Positions 17,201-25,785 of a DNA stretch of 64,000 nt are shown piece after piece; within the stretch, counting starts at the first letter, position 1, and every line of letters begins with the position of its first letter. The notes below the pieces were generated by a model, which worked only from the letters and a program-made list of their open reading frames with translations, ran no database searches and was not told the origin of the DNA. Location: NCBI GenBank assembly GCA_018242505.1, contig JAFEBU010000056.1, forward strand, positions 1 through 64,000, given 5' to 3'. A program made the position numbers and the translations under genes. This stretch comes from Pseudomonadota bacterium. Lineage in GTDB: Bacteria > Pseudomonadota > Alphaproteobacteria > Reyranellales > Reyranellaceae.

Positions 17201-18097
17201 TCAACCGGGAACAGCAACAGCGCGCATCACCTTGACGATGGTCTCGTTGCACTCGTCCGGAGAAGCGGCGGTGTTGGTGAGGTAGACCGCAACGATGATT
17301 GGCTTGCGGGTGGGCGGCCAAACGATTCCGACATCGTTTGTCGAGCCGCGATCGCCAGAGCCTGTCTTGTCTCCGACGATCCAATCTTTTGGTACTGCGG
17401 CGCGAAAGCGCTTGTCGCTTGTCTTGTTCGCGCGCAGCCAGCCGGTGAGCGTTGCCTTGGAGGCGTCCGACAAGATCGACCCCAGCACAAGAGTCTGAAT
17501 ATCATGAGCCATCGCGCGCGGACTGGTCGTATCCCGCTCGTCGCCGGGAAGCGCCTCATTCAGGGCTGTTTCCATTCGGTCGAGCCGCGAAACAGTATCA
17601 CCGATGGAGCGCGCAAATTCCGTAACTCCGGCAGGACCGCCTAACGATCGAAGCATCAGATTGCCAGCGGTGTTGTCGGACAACGTCAATGCGGCTTTGC
17701 AAATATCGGCCAATTTCATGCCGTCGCCGCCAATATGCCGCTTCGTCTTCGGAGAATAGGCGACAACGTCATCCGACGTAAAACGGATGCGCCTCTCGAG
17801 ATTTTCCTTCCCGTCGTCGACGCGCTTTAGGATCGCCGATGCCGCAAGTAATTTGAAGGTGCTGCACAGCGGGAAGCGTTCGTCCCGCCTATGACCGCTC
17901 TCCAGACCCGTTTGCGTGTCGATAACGGCAACTCCGAGACGGCCGCCGCTTTCATCCTCAATCTTCTCTATCTGGGCAACGAATTCAGCTCGCCTGGAAT
18001 CATCGGACTTGGCCCACGAGGCGGCAGGGATGAGTGAGGTTGCTGCGATCGCAGACGATGCACCCAGGAGCCGGCGACGTGCCAAAACCCATTTCAT
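17201..18097 (-). CDS. Class A beta-lactamase, Tat-exported
   Basis: A 298-residue serine beta-lactamase that hydrolyses beta-lactams in the periplasm. All class A elements are visible: CSTFK with nucleophile S79 and K82, SDN at 140-142, the ExxLN Glu E176 with N180, and KTG at 244-246 followed by S. The N-terminus RRRLLGASSAIAATS carries a twin-arginine pattern before a hydrophobic stretch ending in ASWA, so Tat export is likely. A Cys precedes the catalytic Ser, but the partner Cys of carbapenemase types is absent. No adjacent AmpR-like regulator is present. Spectrum cannot be read from sequence. Confidence 0.95.
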   Translation of the reverse strand: MKWVLARRRLLGASSAIAATSLIPAASWAKSDDSRRAEFVAQIEKIEDESGGRLGVAVIDTQTGLESGHRRDERFPLCSTFKLLAASAILKRVDDGKENLERRIRFTSDDVVAYSPKTKRHIGGDGMKLADICKAALTLSDNTAGNLMLRSLGGPAGVTEFARSIGDTVSRLDRMETALNEALPGDERDTTSPRAMAHDIQTLVLGSILSDASKATLTGWLRANKTSDKRFRAAVPKDWIVGDKTGSGDRGSTNDVGIVWPPTRKPIIVAVYLTNTAASPDECNETIVKVMRAVAVPG

Positions 18098-18118
18098 CTA
18101 CAAACATCTCCATTTTAG

Positions 18119-18652
18119 TCAGATCGCGGCGGCTGACTGACTGGTCTTGTCGAGAAGAAATTCCGCCAATCTATCGAATGTGCCACTCCAGCCAGCGGAA
18201 TGACTGATGGCACTCTTTTTCGACAGGAATCCGGTCTGGCTGAAATGCATCCGCGTGCCTCCGTTTGCCAGCTCCTCAAGACGAACGACGACGCGGGTCT
18301 GGACGCCGGGACCGTCTTCATGGTTCGGAGTTTCCCAAGCGAACGTGAATTCCAAACGTTCAGGCGGCGCCACGACGAGATATCGTCCTGATTGCCAGAG
18401 AACGACGTCTTCGACGTTGTCTGACTTGAGGCAGGCGCGCCAAACTCCGCCGACACGGATGTCCGCTTTGAATTCGGCCGCCCGATAGAACTTTGGGCCG
18501 TGCCATTGGATTATTGTGTCGGGTCGTATCCAAGCTCGCCAAACGCACTCGCGCGGGGCGTTAAAGTCACGGGTTATGATCAAGGGGCCCGGCACGTCAC
18601 AATTTCCGATGTCGGGACGAGCAGCATGACGTTTCGTGTTGCGCTCACTCAT
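18119..18652 (-). CDS. SRPBCC/AHSA1-like domain protein
   Basis: A 177-residue START-like (AHSA1/CalC) protein with a hydrophobic cavity. The start of the fold is LIITRDFNAPRECVWRAWI, with the diagnostic W at the strand-helix turn, and the end ...GTFDRLAEFLLDK is the long C-terminal helix. It overlaps the upstream ArsR gene by 8 bases, a common pairing of ArsR and SRPBCC genes in which the repressor controls the pair. Ligand and role are unknown. The stop is 21 bases before the beta-lactamase start, so it may be read through into that gene. Confidence 0.88.
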   Translation of the reverse strand: MSERNTKRHAARPDIGNCDVPGPLIITRDFNAPRECVWRAWIRPDTIIQWHGPKFYRAAEFKADIRVGGVWRACLKSDNVEDVVLWQSGRYLVVAPPERLEFTFAWETPNHEDGPGVQTRVVVRLEELANGGTRMHFSQTGFLSKKSAISHSAGWSGTFDRLAEFLLDKTSQSAAAI

Positions 18653-18989
18653 CCTCGAAGCTCCTGGCCTCGGGCGTTTCCAGATATGCAGCCAAGCGAT
18701 CGAAACTCCCTTCCCAATGCACGCGACATTTTTCGATCCAATCTGCCATTTCCGAGAACGCCGTTACCTGAAGCTTCGCCGGTCGTGCGACCGACCTGGT
18801 AGGTCTGCTCCGCGTAACGAAGCCGGCACGTTCCAGCACCGCCAGATGCTTTGCGACAGCCGGAACGGTCATATCCAGTGGCTTCGCAAGTTCAGCCAGG
18901 GTCAACTCGCCCAACGCGAGGCGGGCCAACATTGCCCGCCGTGTTGGGTCAGCGAGGGCGGCAAATTTCGCGCTTAAGGGATCGCTCAT
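18645..18989 (-). CDS. ArsR family winged-helix regulator
   Basis: A 114-residue transcriptional repressor. The winged helix is clear: FAALADPTRRAMLARLALG, then ELTLAELAKPLDMTVPAVAKHL, then AVLERAGFVTRSR. No CxC metal site is present in the recognition helix region, so it is the metal-independent branch that accompanies SRPBCC genes. Translational coupling (8-base overlap) with the next gene suggests a bicistronic operon. It likely autoregulates through an AT-rich region just upstream of the start, which contains an ATACC..GGTAT dyad. Confidence 0.93.
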   Translation of the reverse strand: MSDPLSAKFAALADPTRRAMLARLALGELTLAELAKPLDMTVPAVAKHLAVLERAGFVTRSRPTRSVARPAKLQVTAFSEMADWIEKCRVHWEGSFDRLAAYLETPEARSFEDE

Positions 18990-19009
18990 ATATAAACCAT
19001 GCAGTATAT

Positions 19010-19023
19010 ATACCTGATGGTAT
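19010..19023. promoter_or_regulatory. Candidate ArsR operator / AT-rich promoter
   Basis: ATACCTGATGGTAT is a 5-bp dyad with a 4-base spacer, 21 bases upstream of the arsR ATG, inside the most AT-rich stretch around (TATATA-rich, 18988-19032). It fits a promoter with an operator for the ArsR protein; which strands and -10 box are used is not provable here. Confidence 0.45.
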
Positions 19024-19265
19024 AGTTATATCGTGCCTTGTATGTCAAGACCGGGGAGCGCGCGCATCAGAGCGCAGCCGCGATGGTGGGCCGCGCGGGA
19101 AGTCCCGGAATCAGGCGAAGCGTGGAGGAAGCTCGACGGCGCGCAGCGTGCTGCATTTGCGCCTGTGTGTCCCCTCGCTGCCGGGGGCAGAGAACGATGA
19201 AAGGGAGAACTGCTTTACGCTATCGCCCTTCCAAACGGCACCTGATTTGCCAAGCGCGCAAGTCC

Positions 19266-19859
19266 TCACCAGGGCCACAACCGGGCGGGAAGACGCTTGC
19301 CGCGCAGCGCCCTCGCCAGCTCGGCAAATGCCCTTGATAGGGCTTTGCTGTGCTTGGCGAATTCGGTGGCCGGATCGATCGTGCCGGTGTTCGCTTTGAT
19401 GCGATCGTGTGTGAGCGTGAAGCCTGGCATCGTTGGGGCGGGCTTCATCTTCAAGCCCCGGAGCACTTGGCGCAACTGGCGAGCACATTTGTCGCCGGCG
19501 TGGCCGCCATAGGTGACGATCACCGCCGGCTTTCCGGCCCACTCCTTGTAGAGGTGATCGAGCGCATTCTTCAGCGGCGCGGGATAGCCCCAATTGTATT
19601 GCGGCGTGACAAACACGAAGGCGTGGGCTTCGGAGATCTTCCGACTCCACGCCTGGCTGTGCTCGAAATCGTAATCGCCGAGGGCCGGTATGCCGGGTTC
19701 GTCGTCCATCGGCAGGGGCCAATCCTTGAGATCGACAACCTCGAACTGTGCCGGAACGGCTTCGCGGCCGACCTGCGCCACCCACGCTGCGATCTGTGGA
19801 CAAAGACGTTTTGCGCGCGTGCTGCCCATGATGACGAGGATTCGATAATTGTGTATCAT
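19266..19859 (-). CDS. NADPH-dependent FMN reductase
   Basis: A 197-residue flavodoxin-like reductase. ILVIMGSTRAKR is the FMN phosphate loop, and PQYNWGYPAPLKNALDHLYKEW is the conserved family motif; the region VTYGGHAGDK continues the flavin site. It probably supplies reduced FMN or reduces quinones or azo compounds. The start at 19859 lies inside a MarR-type operator palindrome (19851-19863), so repression by the divergent MarR protein is expected. An ATG two codons earlier (19865) is an alternative. No strong ribosome site is seen for either. Confidence 0.88.
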   Translation of the reverse strand: MIHNYRILVIMGSTRAKRLCPQIAAWVAQVGREAVPAQFEVVDLKDWPLPMDDEPGIPALGDYDFEHSQAWSRKISEAHAFVFVTPQYNWGYPAPLKNALDHLYKEWAGKPAVIVTYGGHAGDKCARQLRQVLRGLKMKPAPTMPGFTLTHDRIKANTGTIDPATEFAKHSKALSRAFAELARALRGKRLPARLWPW

Positions 19860-19863
19860 ACAC
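19851..19863. promoter_or_regulatory. MarR operator-like palindrome 1
   Basis: GTGTATCATACAC is a perfect 6-bp dyad around one central base, overlapping the start codon of the FMN reductase gene. Its near copy lies 45 bases away at the MarR start. Confidence 0.6.
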
Positions 19864-19895
19864 ATAATGTAATCTTCGTCCGGAGCAACGTAAAG

Positions 19896-19908
19896 GTGCA
19901 TAATACAC
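19896..19908. promoter_or_regulatory. MarR operator-like palindrome 2
   Basis: GTGCATAATACAC matches palindrome 1 at 11 of 13 positions and overlaps the MarR start codon. The pair suggests one repressor controls both divergent genes. Confidence 0.6.
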
Positions 19909-20357
19909 GCAATCTGGAAAAGCTTGGCAGCGCGCTGGTCGATCTCATCGGGTTCCTGAACAGTCCGCAGCGCGATGACGCCCTGCTGCACGAGGCGGGA
20001 GTCCGCCTCGACCGCGCCCTTTTTCCGTTGCTGGTCGCTCTCGGTGCGCGTGGTGCGCTCGGCGTCGTGGAGTTGGCCGACCTGGTGGGGCGCGACCATA
20101 CGACCGTGAGTCGCCAGCTCGCCAAACTTCAAAGTCTGGCGCTTGTCGAACGGCATGAAGGCGATGCCGACCGGCGGAAACGCGCCGCCCAACTGACGAA
20201 CGAGGGCAGGAACATCGTGAGGGCAATCACGCTCGCTCGCCGTCGGCTCCTGTCGCGGGTGCTCGCCGACTGGAGCGAATCCGACCGCGCTGCGCTTGCG
20301 GACATGAGCCGCCGTTTTGCGGACGCCCTGATCGGATCAGTCCGAGAACGCACGTAG
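19896..20357 (+). CDS. MarR family transcriptional regulator
   Basis: A 153-residue winged-helix dimer. GVVELADLVGRDHTTVSRQLAKLQSLALVER is broken here into LADLVGRDHTTVSRQLAKLQ, the recognition helix, followed by the wing around HEGDADRRKRAAQLT, with the typical DRR motif. The start is a GTG at 19896 with GGAG about 10 bases upstream; no ATG fits well. It is divergent from the FMN reductase, with only 36 bases between start codons, and is the probable repressor of both, sensing a phenolic or oxidant ligand (family inference). Confidence 0.88.
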   Translation: MHNTRNLEKLGSALVDLIGFLNSPQRDDALLHEAGVRLDRALFPLLVALGARGALGVVELADLVGRDHTTVSRQLAKLQSLALVERHEGDADRRKRAAQLTNEGRNIVRAITLARRRLLSRVLADWSESDRAALADMSRRFADALIGSVRERT

Positions 20358-20456
20358 CAGGAGATCCATGGCGAGCAGTCGCCGTTGACGGACCGCTGAA
20401 AAAATCGGGAACCACGACATGGCGCGCGGCAATCGCATCGGGATCGGCACATCCGA

Positions 20457-20699
20457 TCATTCCGTCCAGGCGTTTACGGACTCGGTATTCCAGTCCGCCG
20501 TCCTCTGATCGAAGATGCACAAGACCTCGTCGACGTGACCGAGCCCGATAGCTTCGACCGCGGTGAGCTCGTTCGGGAACCACCGACAGATAGAGCCGAG
20601 GCTGACACCGGCCGCTGCCGCGACTGATCGCGTCGCCATGGTCGCTCCTCCCGTGCAGCCGTTGATCGTGGGCCCGAGGGTGACACGCCGAGCGTGGTC
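20457..20699 (-). pseudogene. Remnant of a TetR-family regulator gene
   Basis: The minus-strand frame ending at 20457 reads MATRSVAAAAGVSLGSICRW then FPNELTAVEAIGLGHVDEV, which matches the helix-turn-helix and following helix of TetR proteins (A-G-V-S-x-G-S-x-Y-R-Y-F-P-N-K). The first helix upstream is unrecognisable and the ligand domain stops after about 60 codons, with weak similarity continuing in another frame. It fills the 413-base gap between MarR and the vWA gene. A short expressed peptide cannot be excluded. Confidence 0.4.
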
Positions 20700-20770
20700 G
20701 ACGTTTCATCGACGGCTGAAACGTCCGGAGCGCCGCTTCCCTTGCGATGAGAGGCGCGGAGAAAGGGAGC

Positions 20771-22870
20771 CTACCGCCCCTCGCGCCACCAGGCGCTGCC
20801 GAGCGCCATCAGGAAGGCGACGGCGACCAGGATGCCGGGCAGGAGCGGGGTCTGGTTGATGCCGGTGACCGTGTAGCCCTCGTTGCGGCGCAGCCCGATC
20901 CAGTCGGAGCCGCCGGCGGCGCGACCGGGTCGCACCGAGCGGAGGTCGGGGTTCGGATGGTCGGCGAGCCAGATCAGCGCGCCGTTGGAGGCCTCGACCA
21001 GCGGCTTCAGCTTCTCGTCCGTGGCGCGCACGTCGGAGAATTCCAGCGGATCGGGATTGCCGACCGCGGCAACGGTGTGCAGCGTGCCGTCGTCGAAGCG
21101 ATAGAGTCCGGGCTTGTCGACATCGACCACGGCGCGGCCGAGGCCCGGCTCGGCTTCCGTGAGCTTGAGCTTGCGTTGGGCGCCGCCGTTGGGCGGCGTG
21201 CCGGGCGACGTCATGGTGACGTCGGGGAAGCTGGTCGCGAGCGTGCGGCGCGTGATCTCGATATGGCCACCGACCGCTTTCGCACGCAGCGCCTCCTCCT
21301 CGAGGTCGGGCTCCTTCATCAGCCAGTGCGCGGTACGGCGCACCAGTTCCGGCTGCGGCCCGCCGCCATCGATGCCGCGGTTCCAGAGCCAGAGCTGGTC
21401 GGACATGATCTGCGCCACGCGGCCTTTGCCCACGCGGTCGAGCACGACCAGCGGCTGGTTGTCGGCGCCGGAAAGGATGGTATTGCCCTTGTCGGCATGG
21501 GAGGTGACGACGCGGAACCAGCGGCCCCATTGCGGCTCCTTGCCGGGCGCGCCCTCCTGCGGCAGGTCGGCGGTCACGGGATGGCGCCGTCCGATATCGG
21601 TGACCTTGGGCTTGAAGCCCTGCTCGAGCACATCGCCGGCCGGCGCAGCCGGCAGGATGGCGCCGAGCGGCGTGCGGTAGAGCGAACGCTGGGTGGCGAA
21701 GACCGGGCCGACGGAGACCAGGAGCGCGCCGCCGTCCTTCACGTATTCGGCGATGTTGCGGAAGTATTCGCGCGTGATCAGGTTCCCCGACTCGTAGCGG
21801 TCGAAGATGATGAGATCGAATTCCTTCAGCTTCTGCTCGAACAGCTCGCGCATCGGGAAGACGATCAGCGACAGCTCGCGCACCGGCGTGAAGTCGTCCT
21901 TCTGCGGCGTGCGCAGGATGGTGAAGTGCACCAGGTCGACGGCGGGATCGCTCTTCAACAGGTTCCGCCACGCCCGCTCGCCCTGATAGGGTTCGCCCGA
22001 GACCAGCAGCACGCGCAGCCGGTCGCGCACGCCGTTGACGGTGAAGATCGCGCGGTTGTTGTCGAGGGTGAGCTCGCTCGGGCCGGGCGCCGTCTCCAGT
22101 TCGACGATGTTCTCGCCGGGATTGGTGACGGTGATGGGCAGCTCGACCGGCTTGCCGACCGGCACTTGCATGTGGCGCACGACTTCGCCGCCCACCGTCA
22201 CCGTTACCGGCGCGGAACCGCCGCCGGGATCGTCGACCCGGAACTTGGCGGTCACCTGGTGGCCGACCACGCCAAAGCGCGGCGCCTGCTCGACCGTGAT
22301 CAGCCGATCACGCTCGCCCTTCTTGCCCGCGATCAAGGCATGCAACGGCGCACCGCCAAGCTCCGGCGGCAGCGTCGGCGGAACGTCATGGACCTGGCCG
22401 TCGGTCAGCAGCACGACGCCCGCCAGCCGCTCGGGCGGGACATCGACCAGGGCCGAGCGCATCGCCTCGATCAGGCGCGTGCCGCCGGGCCGCTCGCTGC
22501 CGAGCTGGATGTGCGACGGCGGCAGCACCGCTTCGCGCACCTCGAGCCCCTGTTCCTGGCCCAATTTGCGCTTCAGCATTTCGCGCGCCGCCTGGACCTG
22601 CTGGCGCCGATCGCCGATCGACATCGAATCGCTGTTGTCGACCACGACCAGCGCCACGTCGGCGATCGGTTTGCGCTTCTCCTCCACCAGCGACGGATTG
22701 GAGAGGGCGGCCAGCACGACCGCGATCGCGCCGATCCGCCACAGCGTGCCGCGCGCGCCGGCGCGCAGGCTCGCCAGGGCCAGCAGGAGGCCGATGCCGC
22801 CCAGCACCGCCAGCACCGTCCACGACAGCAGCGGATCGAAGGCGACGGACACGGCCGAGGACATGTTCAT
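20771..22870 (-). CDS. Membrane-anchored vWA-like protein (BatB/glutamine-amidotransferase-like)
   Basis: A 699-residue envelope protein. Two N-terminal membrane helices (about 15-60) are followed by a von Willebrand A domain with the MIDAS start VVVDNSDSMSIGDRR and LLTDGQVHD. The middle holds beta-rich domains, and residues about 330-520 resemble a class I glutamine amidotransferase-like fold (DLIIFDRYESGNLI, GGALLVSVGP). One helix closes the C-terminus (GILVAVAFLMALGSAWW). It overlaps the upstream DUF4159 gene by 4 bases. Together with MoxR and DUF58 genes it forms a conserved operon of unknown physiological role, perhaps chaperone-assisted envelope assembly. Confidence 0.85.
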   Translation of the reverse strand: MNMSSAVSVAFDPLLSWTVLAVLGGIGLLLALASLRAGARGTLWRIGAIAVVLAALSNPSLVEEKRKPIADVALVVVDNSDSMSIGDRRQQVQAAREMLKRKLGQEQGLEVREAVLPPSHIQLGSERPGGTRLIEAMRSALVDVPPERLAGVVLLTDGQVHDVPPTLPPELGGAPLHALIAGKKGERDRLITVEQAPRFGVVGHQVTAKFRVDDPGGGSAPVTVTVGGEVVRHMQVPVGKPVELPITVTNPGENIVELETAPGPSELTLDNNRAIFTVNGVRDRLRVLLVSGEPYQGERAWRNLLKSDPAVDLVHFTILRTPQKDDFTPVRELSLIVFPMRELFEQKLKEFDLIIFDRYESGNLITREYFRNIAEYVKDGGALLVSVGPVFATQRSLYRTPLGAILPAAPAGDVLEQGFKPKVTDIGRRHPVTADLPQEGAPGKEPQWGRWFRVVTSHADKGNTILSGADNQPLVVLDRVGKGRVAQIMSDQLWLWNRGIDGGGPQPELVRRTAHWLMKEPDLEEEALRAKAVGGHIEITRRTLATSFPDVTMTSPGTPPNGGAQRKLKLTEAEPGLGRAVVDVDKPGLYRFDDGTLHTVAAVGNPDPLEFSDVRATDEKLKPLVEASNGALIWLADHPNPDLRSVRPGRAAGGSDWIGLRRNEGYTVTGINQTPLLPGILVAVAFLMALGSAWWREGR

Positions 22871-25656
22871 CGGCGCAGCCTCTGCATGATGTCCTGGAGA
22901 TGGACGGCGTCGTCCTTGTAGTTGCCGGTCAACGCCACCATGACGAGGTTGACGCCGAAGCGGAACGCCATCTCGCGCTGCGTCTCGCCGCCCGGCGACA
23001 CCGGCATCAGGCCGCGCCCGCGCTGGTCGACGGCCCAGGCCCCGGCATAGTCGTTGGAACCGATGATGATGGTGGGAACGCCGTCATTCACCCGGCCGTT
23101 GCCGGCTTCGATCCAGAGCTTGCCGCCCTGCCAGCGACCCGGGAAGTCGGACAGCAGATAGAACGACTTGGTCAGCACATAGTCGGACGGCATGGAGACC
23201 AGCGGCGGCAGCTCGATGGCGCCGAGCAGCCGCTTGAGGTCGGGATTGCCGTTGGCCGGCCGGTCGAAGCTCATCTGCTGGTCGCGCGTGTCGACGAAGA
23301 CGATGCCGCCGGTGCGCAGATAGCGGTCGAGCGCGGCCGACGCCTTTGGCGAGAGGTTGGGCTGGGTCGAGGTGATCGGCCAGTAGATCAGCGGGAACAG
23401 CCGCGGCTCGTCGCGTTCGAGATCGATGCCGACCGGATCGGCGGGCTCGACCGAGGTCCGGCTGCGCAACACTTCGCTCAGCCCTTCGAGGCCGGCGCGG
23501 CTGGTGTCGTCGACGTCCTTGTCGCCGGTCACGATGTAGGCGAGGCGCACGTCGAGCGCGCCGCGCAGGGCCTCCTCCTCGGAGAGCGGCGGCGGGGGCG
23601 TCTTGTCCTCGTTGGGTGCGGCGACCTTGACGAGAGGCGTGGGCTGCTGCGCTTGAACCGGGGGTGGATATGCGAACAGGCCGCCGGCGAGCACGATGGC
23701 CAATGCGGTCGTCGCCGCGTGTCTCAGCCGGACGGCGCGGGGCAGCAGGCCGCGCAGCCACAGCGAGATCAGGAAGTCGCTCAGCAACAAGGCCACCGCC
23801 GCCAGCAGGAACCAGCGCGTGAGATCGGTCTCGCCGCCTTCGGACAAGCGGTCGGTCGCGACGCCCGGGGGCAGGACGAGCGGTTTGGGCGGATCGACAT
23901 GGTCTCCCAGATTGAATGCCACATGGGCGTTTTCGTCACCATAGAGTCCGGGAGGCGTCGTCGGCTTGGGCTTGAAGCTGCGATTGGCGTCGGCCGGCAG
24001 TATTTGCACGCCGGCCGGTGGCGCGCCGAGCCGGCCGAAGCCGTCGAGCGTGCGCCACGGCTTCAGCGCCTTGTTGATGCCGTCGCCCGCGATGCCGCGC
24101 GACAGCAGCACCAGTCGCTGCAGCATGTCGACGAAAAGACCGGAGAGCGCGAGGTTGCTCCAGCTGGTGTTGGCCGTCGTGTGCACCAGCACGAGATACC
24201 CCTTGCCGCGCTTCTCGGCCGTGACCAGCGGCGTGCCGTCGCTGAGCCGTGCCCAGGTCTTGTCGCTGAGGTCGGGCGTCGGTTCGGCCAGCACCTGCTG
24301 GGAGATGCGCACGTCCTTCGGAATGGGGATGCCGAAGAAGGGACTGTTGGTCGGAAAGTCGGCGAGGGTCGCGGGCGTGCCCCAGCTCATGACGCCGCCC
24401 AGCGAGCGGTCGCCCAGCCGCAGCGGCACCGGGACGAGCGTGTCGCCACCGGCCGCCAGGTTGGGGCCGGCGAAGCGCACCGCGATGCCGCCCTGCTCGA
24501 TCCACTTGGCGATCTCCTCGCGATCGTGGGGCGAGGGCGCCGAGCTGTCGGGGACCAGCAGGACGGCGGTGTTGCGCGTGAGCACGTTCTCGCGGTCGCC
24601 GATGCTGAGGCTGACATAAGGATCGAGCGCGCGCTCGAGGAAGTAGACCTCCTGCAGGAGCGGCTGGCCGTTGGCCGCCGCGCGCTCACCCAGGATCGAG
24701 ACGGGCCGGCGGCGGCTGCGTTCGTCCAGCAGCACCACGCTGCCCGCGCCGCCCTGGCCCTCGATCTCGAGCCGCGCCATGCGGTTGCGCAGCTCGACCG
24801 GGGCGTCGAGCACGCCTTCGCCCTGGGTGCTGGTCGCGGCAAAATCGAGATCGATGCGGGCCACGACGCGGCCCTGCTCGTCCTCGGCGCGGATCGCGGT
24901 CTTGCGGGGGCCGTCGGCGACCGGGCGCAGCGCCCGCACCTTGAGATCGCGGCCCTCGGCGTCGGGCGGCAGCAGCACAAGGGGCGTCGTCGCCTGGTCG
25001 GGCAGCACGACCTCGAGGCCGCCGAGCGCGCGCAACCGAGCGGTGAGCTTCTCCGCGCCCGGGCCCGCGAGGCCGTCGCTCAGCCATACTGCATAGGCGT
25101 TGGAGTCGATGTCCATGTGATCGAGCTGGGCGACGGCTGCGGCGCGGTCGGTCGGCCAGGGCTTCGGCTGCATCGCCCGCAGCAGCGTGCGTGCCTCCTC
25201 GGGCCGGAGCGCACCCTGCTTCGGCGCCGGCGCGTCGAGCGGCTGCGGCGCGGTGCCCAGCAGCACGACCGGGCGGCCGCCGCGCTCGGCACGGTCGATC
25301 AGCCGCTCGGCATGGGCGATGCGCGCCGTCCAGCCCGGCGCGGCCGCCCAGCCGTCATCGATCATCAGCAGGAGCGGCCCTTTGCCCGGCAATTCGGCTT
25401 GCGGATTGAGGAGCGGTTTGGCGACGGCCAGGATCAAGGCGGTGGCGAGCAGCAGCCGCAGCAGCAGGAGCCACCACGGCATCTTCATCGGCGTCTGCTC
25501 GGTCGGCTCCAGCCCCATCAGCAGGCGTATCGCGGGAAAACGCACCAGCCGCGGCAACGGCGGGATCATGCGCAGCAGCCAATAGATCACCGGCAGCACC
25601 AGCAGGAGCGCCAGCATGCCCGGCGCCGCGAACGCAAAGGCGCCGAGGCTCAGCAT
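22867..25656 (-). CDS. DUF4159 domain protein with BatA N-terminal region
   Basis: A 929-residue membrane protein. The N-terminus has two helices typical of BatA (MLALLLVLPVIYWLLRMIPP and MPWWLLLLRLLLATALILAV), then a degenerate vWA domain (LLLMIDDGWAAAPGW, where the MIDAS serines are lost). Helices near 640 and 680 (FLLAAVALLLSDFLISLWL and a later segment) precede the C-terminal DUF4159 domain, which includes YWPITSTQPNLSPKASAALD and GGIVFVDTRDQ. Alphaproteobacteria commonly carry this gene between DUF58 and vWA genes. The role is unknown; by analogy with Bat proteins, stress tolerance is proposed. Stop overlaps the next gene by 4 bases. Confidence 0.85.
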   Translation of the reverse strand: MLSLGAFAFAAPGMLALLLVLPVIYWLLRMIPPLPRLVRFPAIRLLMGLEPTEQTPMKMPWWLLLLRLLLATALILAVAKPLLNPQAELPGKGPLLLMIDDGWAAAPGWTARIAHAERLIDRAERGGRPVVLLGTAPQPLDAPAPKQGALRPEEARTLLRAMQPKPWPTDRAAAVAQLDHMDIDSNAYAVWLSDGLAGPGAEKLTARLRALGGLEVVLPDQATTPLVLLPPDAEGRDLKVRALRPVADGPRKTAIRAEDEQGRVVARIDLDFAATSTQGEGVLDAPVELRNRMARLEIEGQGGAGSVVLLDERSRRRPVSILGERAAANGQPLLQEVYFLERALDPYVSLSIGDRENVLTRNTAVLLVPDSSAPSPHDREEIAKWIEQGGIAVRFAGPNLAAGGDTLVPVPLRLGDRSLGGVMSWGTPATLADFPTNSPFFGIPIPKDVRISQQVLAEPTPDLSDKTWARLSDGTPLVTAEKRGKGYLVLVHTTANTSWSNLALSGLFVDMLQRLVLLSRGIAGDGINKALKPWRTLDGFGRLGAPPAGVQILPADANRSFKPKPTTPPGLYGDENAHVAFNLGDHVDPPKPLVLPPGVATDRLSEGGETDLTRWFLLAAVALLLSDFLISLWLRGLLPRAVRLRHAATTALAIVLAGGLFAYPPPVQAQQPTPLVKVAAPNEDKTPPPPLSEEEALRGALDVRLAYIVTGDKDVDDTSRAGLEGLSEVLRSRTSVEPADPVGIDLERDEPRLFPLIYWPITSTQPNLSPKASAALDRYLRTGGIVFVDTRDQQMSFDRPANGNPDLKRLLGAIELPPLVSMPSDYVLTKSFYLLSDFPGRWQGGKLWIEAGNGRVNDGVPTIIIGSNDYAGAWAVDQRGRGLMPVSPGGETQREMAFRFGVNLVMVALTGNYKDDAVHLQDIMQRLRR

Positions 25657-25672
25657 GGGCGGCTGGGAGCGC

Positions 25673-25707
25673 GCGACTCGCGCGGAGCAATCTCCGCGCT
25701 CAGTCGC
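25673..25707. repeat. Dispersed palindrome, copy 2
   Basis: Arms 25673-25687 (GCGACTCGCGCGGAG) and 25692-25707 pair as a 6+8-bp stem with a one/two-base bulge. The right arm read on the minus strand, GCGACTGAGCGCGGAG, closely matches copy 1 near 14.05 kb. The short run GAAGATCGCGCCAC just downstream (25728) recurs beside copy 3 at 42010. Confidence 0.5.
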
Positions 25708-25785
25708 ACGGCTTTCTCGCCGTCAGCGAAGATCGCGCCACCGGAGGGACGCATCCGCGGCAGAGAGAGGAGTTGAAACAGCATA

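Noticed and set aside
20747..25776. Two long + strand frames (724 and 958 codons) opposite the vWA and DUF4159 genes
   Set aside because: Antisense shadows; the minus-strand proteins carry clear membrane and vWA signatures.
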